NCBI RefSeq assembly: GCF_000233435.1
Contig: NC_016146.1
Span: 35,701-99,700, forward strand
Reading direction: 5' to 3'
DNA: 64,000 bases
DNA from: Blattabacterium sp. (Mastotermes darwiniensis) str. MADAR
GTDB lineage: Bacteria; Bacteroidota; Bacteroidia; Flavobacteriales; Blattabacteriaceae
Both the position numbers and the translations under genes were made by a program. Of the stretch, positions 43,694 to 53,088 are shown one piece after another. Numbering within the stretch: the stretch's first letter is position 1; each line of letters opens with the position of its first letter. The notes beneath the pieces were generated by a model. The model saw only the letters and a list, made by a program, of their open reading frames with translations, was not told the DNA's origin and ran no database searches.

Positions 43694-45213
43694 TGTCAAT
43701 TATGTCATGTGTAAGAGTTCGTTTTGCTCCTAGTCCTACAGGTCCATTACATTTAGGTGGAATAAGAACCGCTTTATACAATTATCTTTTTGCTAAAAAA
43801 CATGGAGGGACTTTTATTCTAAGAATGGAAGACACTGACCGAAAAAGATTTGTTCCTAATTCTGAGTCGTATATTTTGGAAACATTAAAATGGTGTAAAA
43901 TAGAACCTGATGAAGGAGTTGGTTATGGTGGACTTTACCTTCCTTATTATCAATCTCAACGTGGAGAAATTTATCGTTTCTATCTTTCTAAATTGTTAGA
44001 GGAAGGACATGCTTATTATGCATTTGACACAGATCAGGAACTTAAGAGTAGAAGGAAGGAGTATTCCGATCGTGGATTAACTTTTTCTTATAATGCGAGT
44101 ATGCGAATACACCTTAAAAATTCCTTAAACATGACAAAAAAACAATTGGATTACCAGTTAAATTCTGGATCTTCTTATGTGGTTCGATTTAAAATTAAAC
44201 CTGGAGAAAAATTGAAAATTCATGATATGATACGTGGAACTATTCTAGTCAATACAGATCACTTAGACGATAAAATATTGTTAAAATCTAATGGGGAGGC
44301 TACCTATCATTTAGCTAATACTATAGACGATTATTTGATGAAAATAACTCATGTCATCAGAGGAGAAGAATGGTTACCCTCCATGTCTTTACACATATTA
44401 TTATATCGTGCTTTTGGTTGGAATCCTCCTAGGTTTGCACATTTACCTTTAATATTAAGAAATGATGGAAAAGGAAAAATCAGCAAACGAAATGCAGATA
44501 GTTTTGATTTTCCTATATTTCCTTTGAAATGGGTAGTTCCAGAAACTAAAAAAACTATACAAGGATATAGAGAACTAGGTTATTTTCCAGAAGCTTTTGT
44601 TAATATGTTAGCTTTATTAGGATGGAATCCTGGAATGAAAAAAGAAATTTTTTCTTTACAAGAATTAAAAGATTCTTTTTCTTTAGAAAACATCAATAAA
44701 TCTGGAATGGTTTTTAACTTAAAAAAGGCCAATTGGTTCAATAAACAATATTTAAAAAAAAAAAAAGAGGAATTGCTTTCATTTCTTTACAGAAAACTGC
44801 AAAATCGTTCTCTTTTCTATGAAAAAGATTATTTATGGAAAGTCATCCATCTAACAATAGATAGAATTCATTTCATTCATGAAATTTGGGAACATTCCTT
44901 TTATTTTTTTGTTTCTCCTAGTTCTTATGAATCCAGTTTTTTTAATAAAATTTGTCATAAAAATACTATTGTTCAATTAGAAATTTGTAAAAATTTATTA
45001 TCCGATATTCATCCATTTACATCTGAAAATTTGAGATTTTTGTTTGAAACAAAAATTCAAAATAAATGTAAGATAATGCAACTATTTCGCTTTTCTTTAG
45101 TAGGTTCCCTAAAAGGATCCGACCTTTTCATTATTTTGGAAATGCTAGGAAAAAAAGAAAGTATACAACGTATAGAGAATATAATGAAGGAAATAAAAGA
45201 AAAAATTTTTTGA
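43693..45213 (+). CDS. gltX: Glutamyl-tRNA synthetase
   Basis: Charges tRNA-Glu (and tRNA-Gln if the amidotransferase route is used); 506 residues from the ATG at 43693, with Met at 43702 as an alternative. HIGH motif: APSPTGPLHLGGIRTALYN. KMSKS equivalent: GKISKRNADS. The C-terminal anticodon-binding part is present and diverged. A 13-base A tract in frame at 44754-44766 is the longest I noticed in a coding region of the window. It is followed by the ribosomal protein genes on the same strand. Confidence 0.97.
   Translation: MSIMSCVRVRFAPSPTGPLHLGGIRTALYNYLFAKKHGGTFILRMEDTDRKRFVPNSESYILETLKWCKIEPDEGVGYGGLYLPYYQSQRGEIYRFYLSKLLEEGHAYYAFDTDQELKSRRKEYSDRGLTFSYNASMRIHLKNSLNMTKKQLDYQLNSGSSYVVRFKIKPGEKLKIHDMIRGTILVNTDHLDDKILLKSNGEATYHLANTIDDYLMKITHVIRGEEWLPSMSLHILLYRAFGWNPPRFAHLPLILRNDGKGKISKRNADSFDFPIFPLKWVVPETKKTIQGYRELGYFPEAFVNMLALLGWNPGMKKEIFSLQELKDSFSLENINKSGMVFNLKKANWFNKQYLKKKKEELLSFLYRKLQNRSLFYEKDYLWKVIHLTIDRIHFIHEIWEHSFYFFVSPSSYESSFFNKICHKNTIVQLEICKNLLSDIHPFTSENLRFLFETKIQNKCKIMQLFRFSLVGSLKGSDLFIILEMLGKKESIQRIENIMKEIKEKIF
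44754..44766 (+). repeat. A13 homopolymer inside gltX
   Basis: Thirteen consecutive A bases covering the end of a Leu codon and four Lys codons; the reading frame is intact on both sides. Confidence 0.95.
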
Positions 45214-45260
45214 AAAAAGAACATAAAAATATAAATTTGCATTTTTGTAAAAAAATTCAA

Positions 45261-45614
45261 ATGCTTAACCATTATGAAAATATTATGATAATAACTCCTA
45301 TTTTATCGGATGATCAAGCAAAAAAGACTGCAAAGGAATATGAAAATTATCTGATCAAACAAAATGGAAAAATTGTTTATCAGGAACATTGGGGATTAAA
45401 AAAATTAGCTTATCCGATTCAAAAGAAAAAAAGTGGTTGTTATCATTTGTTTGAATTTTTATTCCATTCTCACTTAGTATCTGATTTAGATTTTAAATTG
45501 AGACAAGATGAACGTATTTTACGTTTCCTCACTGTAAAGTTAGATAAATATGGGATAAAATATGCAGAAAAAAGAAGAGATAAATTATTGAAAAATGACA
45601 ATAATAAATTATAA
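45261..45614 (+). CDS. rpsF: 30S ribosomal protein S6
   Basis: 117 residues from the ATG at 45261. The longer frame beginning inside the gltX stop adds 17 residues with no match to S6. The family start MLNHYENIMIITPILSDDQ and the core HWGLKKLAYPIQKKKSGCY are visible. S6 binds S18 in the platform of the small subunit. It overlaps rpsR by 20 bases. Confidence 0.95.
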   Translation: MLNHYENIMIITPILSDDQAKKTAKEYENYLIKQNGKIVYQEHWGLKKLAYPIQKKKSGCYHLFEFLFHSHLVSDLDFKLRQDERILRFLTVKLDKYGIKYAEKRRDKLLKNDNNKL

Positions 45615-45903
45615 GGATCCAAACAATACAAAACAAGGGACTGATAGCGATTTGAGATACTTGTCTCCTCTTAAAATAGAAACAAAATTAGAAAAAAAAT
45701 ATTGTTATTTTAAACAAAGGAATATTAAGTATATAGATTATAAGGATCCTGTATTTTTAATAAAATTTCTGAATGCACAAGGTAAAATTTTACCACGTCG
45801 TATTACGGGTACTTTACAAAAAAATCAAAACAAATTAAATTCTGCTATAAAGAGATGCAGACAAATTGGTCTTTTACCTTTTGTTACCGATGATTTAAGA
45901 TAA
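45595..45903 (+). CDS. rpsR: 30S ribosomal protein S18
   Basis: 102 residues. The S18 core runs from YCYFKQRNIKYIDYKDPVFL through GKILPRRITGT to AIKRCRQIGLLPFV. The N-terminus is about 25 residues longer than in E. coli. It starts inside rpsF, with a 20-base overlap, and is followed 3 bases later by rplI, the conserved S6-S18-L9 order. Confidence 0.96.
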   Translation: MTIINYKDPNNTKQGTDSDLRYLSPLKIETKLEKKYCYFKQRNIKYIDYKDPVFLIKFLNAQGKILPRRITGTLQKNQNKLNSAIKRCRQIGLLPFVTDDLR

Positions 45904-45906
45904 ATT

Positions 45907-46356
45907 ATGAAAGTTATTCTCAAAAAAGACGTGGAAAATTTAGGATTTCAATACGAAGAATTAGATGTTAAACCAGGTTATGCTAGAAACTATCTAATTC
46001 CTAAAGGTTATGCTGTATTAGCTCTTCCTGGTACAGTAAAGAATATTCGTGAAATATTGAAACATCGCCATAGAAAAGAAAGTTTTTTAATGGATAAATC
46101 CAAAGAAATAGAAAAAAAATTAAAACAATTAACTATAAAAATAAAAGCTAAGGTAGGAAAGGGAGGAAAACTATTCGGTTCCATTAATAATCAAGAGGTA
46201 ATGAAAGCTTTAAATGAAAAAGGAATCCATATAGAGAAAAAATTTATCAGGATTCCTGGAAATAAGGTGATTAAAACAATAGGAAAACATCAGGCTAGTA
46301 TACGTTTACATCGTCAACGGGAGTTACTGCTAAATTTTGAAGTATTGCCTACCTAA
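45907..46356 (+). CDS. rplI: 50S ribosomal protein L9
   Basis: 149 residues, normal length. The N-terminal domain has VILKKDVENLG and PGYARNYLIPKGYAV, followed by the long connecting helix and a C-terminal RNA-binding domain (GKLFGSINNQEV). The last nine codons overlap the convergent Nramp transporter gene by 27 bases. Confidence 0.96.
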   Translation: MKVILKKDVENLGFQYEELDVKPGYARNYLIPKGYAVLALPGTVKNIREILKHRHRKESFLMDKSKEIEKKLKQLTIKIKAKVGKGGKLFGSINNQEVMKALNEKGIHIEKKFIRIPGNKVIKTIGKHQASIRLHRQRELLLNFEVLPT

Positions 46357-47685
46357 AGAGTCGTACAATAAGAATAAATTTAGTAGAACAACGATGATAG
46401 TGATCAACCAAGTTAATATTTTTAAAGCAGTTCCATTAACAAATGATCCCATTTTATCAGGATTTCCTGTAAAATTTACCAATGGAATAATCGCAAAACT
46501 TAATTGTATTGATAAAATTATTTGACTAATTATTAGTAATTCTGCAGTTCCTTTTTCTCCATAAACAATAGAGGATATCATAGCAGGAATAATAGCTATT
46601 AATCTAGTTATTAATCTTCTAATCCAAGGTTTTAATCGTATGTGAAGAAATCCTTCCATCACAATTTGTCCAGCTAAAGTTCCAGTAAGTGTAGAGTTTT
46701 GTCCTGAGGCTAGTAAAGCTAGTGCAAAAAAAACTCCAGCTAGACTAGATCCTAGTATAGGGGTTAAGAGTTTATGTGCATCCATAATATCCGCTACTTC
46801 TGTATGTCCAGTCTTATGAAAGGTAGCTGCAGATATAATTAATATTGCTGCATTGATAAAGAAAGCTAAGGATAAAGATAACGTACTATCTATAGTTGCA
46901 TATTTTATGGCCATTTTTTTTCCTTCAATAGTGCGTGGATAATTCCTTGTTTGTATGATACTTGAATGTAAGTAAAGATTATGAGGCATTACGGTAGCTC
47001 CTAGTATTCCAATAGAAATGTAGAAAGAATGTGAGTTTTTAATTATTTCAGGATTAGGGATTATTCCTTTTAAAATAGGAAAAATTTCTGGTTTAGAGCT
47101 AATAATTTCAAAACTAAAACAAATTAAAATTGTAACAATTAATATGGCGACCACACTTTCAATATATCTGAACCCTTTATACTGAAAGAATAAAATGAGC
47201 AAAACATCTATAGTTGTAATTAATACTCCCCATGTGATTGGAATTCCAAGAAGCAATTTTAAGGCCAACACAGAACCAATGATTTCCGCTAAGTCACATG
47301 CAGCAATAGCTACTTCGCATAATAACCACAATATAAAACTAATAAATGGTGGATAATGGTCTCTACAGGCTTGTGCTAAATCTCGTTCACAAACAATTCC
47401 TAATTTTAAAGCCAAATGTTGTAAGATAATAGCAAAAATATTGGATATAAAAATAACGGACAAAAGCATGTATCCGAATTTAGATCCTCCAGCAATATCT
47501 GTTGCCCAATTTCCTGGATCCATATATCCTACTGCAATTAGAAGTCCTGGTCCAGTGAAAGCAAAAAATTTTCTCCAGATTCCTTTTTTTTGAGGAACGG
47601 AAACCGAAGAAAAAACCTCAGAAAGGGAAGGGTCTTTATTTTCTTTTCTCCATCCTTTTATTATAGGATCCCTATTTTTTTGCAT
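46330..47685 (-). CDS. mntH: Nramp-family divalent metal transporter (MntH-like)
   Basis: Proton-coupled importer of Mn2+/Fe2+ in the inner membrane, 451 residues with about 11 predicted spans. The metal-binding DPGN motif of TM1 is in VGYMDPGNWATD, and the TM6 motif appears as GATVMPHNLYLHSS. The tail ASGQNSTLTGTLAGQIVMEGF is family-typical. Length fits MntH. No manganese riboswitch is apparent. It is convergent with rplI and the last codons of the two genes share DNA. Confidence 0.92.
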   Translation of the reverse strand: MQKNRDPIIKGWRKENKDPSLSEVFSSVSVPQKKGIWRKFFAFTGPGLLIAVGYMDPGNWATDIAGGSKFGYMLLSVIFISNIFAIILQHLALKLGIVCERDLAQACRDHYPPFISFILWLLCEVAIAACDLAEIIGSVLALKLLLGIPITWGVLITTIDVLLILFFQYKGFRYIESVVAILIVTILICFSFEIISSKPEIFPILKGIIPNPEIIKNSHSFYISIGILGATVMPHNLYLHSSIIQTRNYPRTIEGKKMAIKYATIDSTLSLSLAFFINAAILIISAATFHKTGHTEVADIMDAHKLLTPILGSSLAGVFFALALLASGQNSTLTGTLAGQIVMEGFLHIRLKPWIRRLITRLIAIIPAMISSIVYGEKGTAELLIISQIILSIQLSFAIIPLVNFTGNPDKMGSFVNGTALKILTWLITIIVVLLNLFLLYDSLGRQYFKI

Positions 47686-47765
47686 ACATACATAATTAGT
47701 AGAAAATGAAAATATAAATATAAAGTTAACCGTTTTCTTTTCATCTTTTTATTTTTTGATTCCGA

Positions 47766-47796
47766 TTGCATGAAATCAAATTATTTTTTACCTTTG
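47766..47796 (+). promoter_or_regulatory. Predicted Bacteroidetes-type promoter of the pheA operon
   Basis: TTG at 47766-47768 and TACCTTTG at 47789-47796 match the -33 (TTG) and -7 (TAnnTTTG) elements with 20 bases between them. It is the only site in the window where I found both boxes at good spacing. The ATG of pheA follows 38 bases after the -7 box. I see no leader peptide rich in Phe or Tyr and no attenuator hairpin. Confidence 0.45.
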
Positions 47797-47833
47797 TTTT
47801 CTTGAATGAAGGATAAGGATTCATGAAGGAAGA

Positions 47834-48688
47834 ATGAAACTCATTATGAAAAAAATAGCTATACAAGGGGGTAAGGGGTGTTTTCATCATGCTGCTGTTT
47901 CCAGATATTTTGAAGGATGTAATTACAAATTGATGGAATGTTCTTCCTTTAGAGAAATAGCCTATTCCGTAGCTAAATCCAATGTAGATATTGGGTTTAT
48001 GGCTATAGAGAACACCATAGCTGGGTCTATATTAACTAACTACAGTCTTTTATCTGAATACAACTTAAGAATAGTGGGAGAAGTTTTTATGCCTATACAA
48101 CATCATTTAATGGCTTTTCCTGGACAAAAACTAGAAGACATAAAAGAAATTTATTCTCATCCAATGGCTATTTTGCAATGTGAATCATTCATAGAGTCAC
48201 ATCCTGATATCAGGACATACAAATATTCTAACACAGCTTATGCCGCTAAATATATTTTAAATATAAATAAGAAAGGATTAGCTGCTATAGCATCAGAAAA
48301 AGCTGCTAATGAATATGGGTTAGAAATTATTGCTAGGAATATACAAACCCTTAAAAGTAATTTTACCAGATTTTTTGTTATTAAAAATTTTTCTAAAAAA
48401 TATAAAAAAGAAAATGATTTTGATAAAGCTTCACTCAGCTTAAAAATTACTACCGGAAGCATATCTAAAGTATTGAGTCTTATATATAGTCTTCTATTTC
48501 ATCTTGGAATCAAGATGACTAAGATACAATACATCATAGAAAATCCATGGAAATATTCATTTTATGTGGATATTCTATTCAATAGTATAATAAATTATGA
48601 GAGGATGAAAGAACGTATACAAAAAATACCCTGTATTCATAAACTTTCTATTATGGGAGAATATAAAAATGGAAGAATATTATCTTGA
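47834..48688 (+). CDS. pheA: Prephenate dehydratase
   Basis: Converts prephenate to phenylpyruvate for phenylalanine; 284 residues. The N-terminal catalytic domain includes FMAIENTIAGSI and the SNFTRFFVI motif with the catalytic Thr. A C-terminal ACT-like regulatory domain is present (SLSLKITTGSISKVLSLIYS), though the usual feedback motifs are diverged. Met5 (47846) is an alternative start. It is the first gene of a four-gene aromatic operon and shares TGATG with the next gene. Confidence 0.93.
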   Translation: MKLIMKKIAIQGGKGCFHHAAVSRYFEGCNYKLMECSSFREIAYSVAKSNVDIGFMAIENTIAGSILTNYSLLSEYNLRIVGEVFMPIQHHLMAFPGQKLEDIKEIYSHPMAILQCESFIESHPDIRTYKYSNTAYAAKYILNINKKGLAAIASEKAANEYGLEIIARNIQTLKSNFTRFFVIKNFSKKYKKENDFDKASLSLKITTGSISKVLSLIYSLLFHLGIKMTKIQYIIENPWKYSFYVDILFNSIINYERMKERIQKIPCIHKLSIMGEYKNGRILS

Positions 48689-49842
48689 TGATTTTAGTAG
48701 CAAAAAGGATACATAAAATATCGGAATATTTTTTTTCCGAAAAGATGAGATACATTCAAAATCTTGAGAATAAGGGAATAGAAGTCATTAATTTAGGAAT
48801 TGGAAATCCAGATCTTCTTCCTCCAAATGGAGTTATTCATAAAATGAAAAAAGCCTCAGAAATAAAAGAAGCTAACACTTATCAAAGTTCTATTGGGATA
48901 GAAAGTTTACGTAAGGCAATTTCTGATTGGTATGGAAAGACTTATAAAGTGAATGTGGATCATGAAAAAGAAGTTTTGCCTTTAATGGGATCTAAGGAAG
49001 GAATTATGTATATTAGCCTATCTTATTTAGACAAAGGAAATCAAGTTTTGATTCCCAATCCTGGGTATCCTATTTATTCTTCTATATCCAAACTTTTAGG
49101 ATCTGAGATTATTTATTATGATCTTCATGATAGGGAGGATTGGAGTCCAAACATAAAATTTTTGGAGAAGAAAAATCTATCTAATGTGAAGATTATGTGG
49201 ATCAATTATCCTCATATGCCTACAGGTGCAACTCTAACTTTTGAAAAGTTAGAAGAAATCGTCTTCTTTGCCAAAAGGAATCGTATTTTACTCGTTCACG
49301 ATACCCCTTATAGTTTCCTATTGAATAACCAACGGCCTTTGAGTGTTTTTAATGTTAAAGGAGCTAAAGAGTTTTCTTTAGAATTAAATTCTTTAAGCAA
49401 AAGTTATAATATGGCTGGATGGCGTGTTGGAATGATAATAGGAAAAAAAGAATTTATTAAAAATATTATAAAAGTAAAAAGTCTAATGGATTCTGGAATG
49501 TATTATCCCATACAGATGGGTGCTATAGAAGCCATGAATCAAAATTCAGAATGGTTTAAAAAACTCAATATAGAATATTTTAAACGTAAAAGAATTATAT
49601 GGGAGATATGTGATCGTCTATATTTGGAATATAGAAGAAAAAGTTCCGGAATATTTGTTTGGGCTAGAATTACAGATTTTGATAAAAATGATCGTGAATG
49701 GTCCGATAAAATTCTAAAAGATTATCACATATTTATTACACCTGGAAGTATCTTTGGGGATAATGGAAAAGGATATGTAAGATTGTCCATGTGTTGTCCT
49801 GTAAAAGTTTTGGAAAAAGCGAAAAATAGAATTTTTTCATGA
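48688..49842 (+). CDS. Class I aminotransferase, probably aromatic/aspartate type
   Basis: PLP enzyme of 384 residues. The PLP-binding lysine is in LNSLSKSYNMAGWRVGM, and GIGNPDLLPP and YPHMPTGA are fold-type I signatures. Its place between pheA and tyrA suggests it transaminates phenylpyruvate and 4-hydroxyphenylpyruvate, giving Phe and Tyr; this is inference from context. A second aminotransferase (aspC) lies at 62.4 kb. It overlaps pheA by one base and tyrA by four, consistent with one transcript. Confidence 0.9.
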   Translation: MILVAKRIHKISEYFFSEKMRYIQNLENKGIEVINLGIGNPDLLPPNGVIHKMKKASEIKEANTYQSSIGIESLRKAISDWYGKTYKVNVDHEKEVLPLMGSKEGIMYISLSYLDKGNQVLIPNPGYPIYSSISKLLGSEIIYYDLHDREDWSPNIKFLEKKNLSNVKIMWINYPHMPTGATLTFEKLEEIVFFAKRNRILLVHDTPYSFLLNNQRPLSVFNVKGAKEFSLELNSLSKSYNMAGWRVGMIIGKKEFIKNIIKVKSLMDSGMYYPIQMGAIEAMNQNSEWFKKLNIEYFKRKRIIWEICDRLYLEYRRKSSGIFVWARITDFDKNDREWSDKILKDYHIFITPGSIFGDNGKGYVRLSMCCPVKVLEKAKNRIFS

Positions 49843-50687
49843 ATATTGGAATTATAGGATTAGGTTTAATCGGGGGATCTATTAGTTTGGGTTTAAGAAA
49901 ATCCAATTTTGGAGATAAATTTATAGGGACCGACTATAATAAGGAAAATGCTTTACATGCGGTGAAACTTGGAATTGTCGATGAAATAATTCCTTTACAG
50001 GATCTTATTTTGCAATCTTCCGTTATTATTTTATCTATTCCTGTAGATGGAATAGAGAAAATACTTCCAAGTATCCTTCACAAAATTCGTAGTGATACAG
50101 TAATTTTAGATACTGGATCCACTAAGTATGAAATTTGTAATAGTGTCTATTCTCATCCAAAAAGAAGTCGTTTTGTGGCTACACATCCTATTGCAGGTAT
50201 TGAAAAATCTGGACCTATTTTTGCGAATTCAGATCTTTTTTATAAAAAAAATTGTATTTTTTGTGACTCTGAATTGAGTGATCCAGATGCGATATCTATA
50301 GCAGAAAAAATTTATTCTGTAATGGATATGCGTATGATTTATCTCACATCCCAAGAACATGATTTTTATATTTCTTATATCTCTCATTTACCTCATGTTG
50401 TCTCCTTTTCTTTAGCTTCAACAGTTCTAAAAAGATTTAAAGAAGAAGAAATTTTTAATAGTATGAAGGGAAGTGGATTAGATTCTACTACACGTTTAGC
50501 GAAAAGTAAGCCTGAAACGTGGCTTCCTATTTTTATTTCTAATAGGAACAATCTGATTCAAGCTGTAGATATTTATATTGATCACTTGAAAAGATTTCGT
50601 AAATATTTAAAAAATAAAGAATTTCATAAAATTGATCGATATATAAAAAAAGCAAACGATATAAAAGAAAAAATATGTATAAATTAA
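49839..50687 (+). CDS. tyrA: Prephenate dehydrogenase
   Basis: NAD(P)-dependent oxidative decarboxylation of prephenate to 4-hydroxyphenylpyruvate for tyrosine; 282 residues. The Rossmann motif GIIGLGLIGGSISLGL is at the N-terminus. The conserved His of the active site is in ATHPIAGIEKSGP, and YISHLPHVVSF matches the helical domain. There is no C-terminal ACT domain, so feedback control by tyrosine through ACT is not expected. It starts inside the stop of the preceding gene. Confidence 0.94.
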   Translation: MNIGIIGLGLIGGSISLGLRKSNFGDKFIGTDYNKENALHAVKLGIVDEIIPLQDLILQSSVIILSIPVDGIEKILPSILHKIRSDTVILDTGSTKYEICNSVYSHPKRSRFVATHPIAGIEKSGPIFANSDLFYKKNCIFCDSELSDPDAISIAEKIYSVMDMRMIYLTSQEHDFYISYISHLPHVVSFSLASTVLKRFKEEEIFNSMKGSGLDSTTRLAKSKPETWLPIFISNRNNLIQAVDIYIDHLKRFRKYLKNKEFHKIDRYIKKANDIKEKICIN

Positions 50688-50697
50688 ATGTATTGTG

Positions 50698-51786
50698 ATG
50701 GAAAAAGATATTCTGAATAATAGTATAGACAGATCTTGGATTGAAAAATTGGATCAACCTATAACCATATCGGGGCCTTGTAGTGCAGAGAGCGAACAAC
50801 AAATAAAGGAAACAGCTATAAGGTTGAATACTTCCTATGTACAGGTTTTTAGAGCAGGAATATGGAAACCTAGAACTAAACCAAATAATTTTGAAGGAAT
50901 TGGAAAGGATGGACTTCAATGGCTAAAAAATGTAAAGAAAAATACAGGATTAATGGTAGCTACAGAGATAGCCAATGCAGAACATGTGAAGTTGGCGTTG
51001 TCCTTTGATATAGATGTGCTTTGGATAGGAGCAAGAAGTACTGCAAGTCCATTCACTGTTCAAGAGATAGCGGATTCTTTAGAAGGAAAAGAGGATAAAA
51101 TTGTTTTGGTGAAAAACCCTATACATCCTGATATAGAATTATGGATAGGAGCTTTAGAACGTTTATTTAGAAAAGGAGTTAGAAAATTAGGGGTAATCCA
51201 TCGTGGTTTTTACATTTATAAAACCTCTAAATACCGTAATCAACCTAATTGGAATCTATTATTAAATTTTAGGAGTATTCTTCCTAGAATTCCAGTGATC
51301 TGTGATCCTTCACATATTTGCGGAAATAAAACAGGTATTTTTGAAATAGCGAAAACAGCTTATCACTTCTTTAAATATGATGGATGGATGATAGAAAGTC
51401 ATTGTGATCCGGATCATGCTTGGAGTGATGCTCAACAACAAATCACTCCGGAAAAACTTTTGGAAATGTTAAAAAAGTTGAAAGATTCCAATAATGATGA
51501 TAATATAAAATCTAAAAATCAAAAGGATTTAGATTCTTTAAGAATATTAATTGATGAAATAGATGAAAATATTATTGCTCTTCTAGCAGAAAGAATGAAA
51601 ATTTCCAAAAAATTAGGGACTTTAAAGAAAACATACAATATATCTGTTTTACAACCAAATAGATGGAATTTTATTTTGAATAAAAATCTAAAATTTGGTA
51701 AAAAATTAGGAATTTCGGAAGATATCCTTGAAGGATTTTTCAACCTATTGCATAAAGAATCTATTAATATTCAAAATAGGATATAG
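50698..51786 (+). CDS. aroG: DAHP synthase fused to chorismate mutase (type II)
   Basis: Bifunctional enzyme of 362 residues. Residues about 1-255 form the DAHP synthase barrel (GPCSAESEQQI, VFRAGIWKPRTKP, ICDPSHICG, ESHCDPDHAWSDAQQQ) that starts the shikimate pathway. Residues about 270-362 form an AroQ chorismate mutase (LRILIDEIDENIIALLAERM), which makes prephenate for both pheA and tyrA. In this arrangement the mutase domain can regulate the synthase. The GTG at 50695 directly precedes the ATG at 50698. It ends the Phe/Tyr operon, 15 bases before metK. Confidence 0.95.
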   Translation: MEKDILNNSIDRSWIEKLDQPITISGPCSAESEQQIKETAIRLNTSYVQVFRAGIWKPRTKPNNFEGIGKDGLQWLKNVKKNTGLMVATEIANAEHVKLALSFDIDVLWIGARSTASPFTVQEIADSLEGKEDKIVLVKNPIHPDIELWIGALERLFRKGVRKLGVIHRGFYIYKTSKYRNQPNWNLLLNFRSILPRIPVICDPSHICGNKTGIFEIAKTAYHFFKYDGWMIESHCDPDHAWSDAQQQITPEKLLEMLKKLKDSNNDDNIKSKNQKDLDSLRILIDEIDENIIALLAERMKISKKLGTLKKTYNISVLQPNRWNFILNKNLKFGKKLGISEDILEGFFNLLHKESINIQNRI

Positions 51787-51801
51787 CATAGAGAAAAAAA
51801 A

Positions 51802-53055
51802 ATGCCTTACTTATTCACCAGCGAATCTGTTTCAGAAGGACACCCTGATAAAATATCGGATCAGATATCGGACGCTATATTGGATCACTTTTTGGCTTAT
51901 GATTCAGAAGCAAAAGTAGCTATAGAAACTTTAGTCACCACGGGACAAATTGTATTAGCTGGAGAAGTAAACTCTAAAACATGGGTAAATGTTCATAAAA
52001 TAGCTCGTGATATCCTTCGAAAAATTGGATATACCAAAAATGAATATGGATTCAATGCCGATTCTTGTGGAGTCATTTCTTCTATTCAAGAACAGTCTAA
52101 GGATTTATTACTGGGGATAAAAAGTAACAATAAATATACCCAAGGATCTGGGGATCAAGGAATTGTATTTGGTTATGCGATTAAGGAAACGGAAAATTAT
52201 ATGCCTTTATCATTAGAAATGTCTCATCATCTATTAAAGGAACTTTCATTCATACGAAATGAAGGAGAAGAAATGCCTTATTTACGTCCAGACGCAAAAT
52301 CTCAAGTTACTTTAGAATATTCGGATCAACATGTCCCTATACATATTCACGCTATCGTGATATCCACTCAACATGATGAATTCGACACAAAAGAAAAAAT
52401 GCATGATCGTATCGTTTACGATATTCAAAATATTTTGATTCCAAGGGTAAAGAATATCTTATCGAAAGACATAAAAAAATTATTTACTGATAGAACGAAA
52501 TATTACATCAATACTACAGGGAAATTTGTTACTGGAGGACCTCATGGAGATACTGGACTTACCGGAAGAAAAATTATAGTGGATACTTATGGAGGAAGAG
52601 GGGCTCATGGAGGAGGTGCATTTTCTGGAAAAGATCCTTCTAAAGTGGATAGATCTGGAGCTTATGCGGCTAGGCATATTGCAAAAAATCTTGTTGCGGC
52701 AGGAGTCGCAGATGAATTATTGATCCAAATAGCCTATGCGGTGGGTGTAGCAGAACCGATGAGTATTTTTGTGAATACCTATGGAACTTCTAAAAAAGAA
52801 CTTCTTGATGAAGATATTGTAGTAAAAATAAAGCAAATTTTTGATTTACGTCCTTACGCTATAACAAAAAGATTGAAATTACGTCAACCAATATATGAGG
52901 AGACGGCTGTATATGGCCATATGGGTAAAAATCCAAGAAAAGTATGGAAGTATTTTTCGGATATAGAAGGGAATCAAAAAAAACAAGAAGTAGAACTTTT
53001 TACATGGGAAAAATTGGATTATTTATCTATCATAAAAGATGTTTTTAACATTTAA
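51802..53055 (+). CDS. metK: S-adenosylmethionine synthetase
   Basis: Makes SAM from methionine and ATP; 417 residues, normal for flavobacteria. Signatures: SEGHPDKISDQISDAILD at the N-terminus, GSGDQGIVFGYA, and the phosphate-binding GGGAFSGKDPSKVDRS. It provides the methyl and radical-SAM cofactor used by RsmG, PrmC and MtaB in this window. Probably transcribed with, or just after, the aromatic operon. Confidence 0.97.
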   Translation: MPYLFTSESVSEGHPDKISDQISDAILDHFLAYDSEAKVAIETLVTTGQIVLAGEVNSKTWVNVHKIARDILRKIGYTKNEYGFNADSCGVISSIQEQSKDLLLGIKSNNKYTQGSGDQGIVFGYAIKETENYMPLSLEMSHHLLKELSFIRNEGEEMPYLRPDAKSQVTLEYSDQHVPIHIHAIVISTQHDEFDTKEKMHDRIVYDIQNILIPRVKNILSKDIKKLFTDRTKYYINTTGKFVTGGPHGDTGLTGRKIIVDTYGGRGAHGGGAFSGKDPSKVDRSGAYAARHIAKNLVAAGVADELLIQIAYAVGVAEPMSIFVNTYGTSKKELLDEDIVVKIKQIFDLRPYAITKRLKLRQPIYEETAVYGHMGKNPRKVWKYFSDIEGNQKKQEVELFTWEKLDYLSIIKDVFNI

Positions 53056-53088
53056 TTAAAAATAGGTATTTTTGTTAAATTTTTGACT

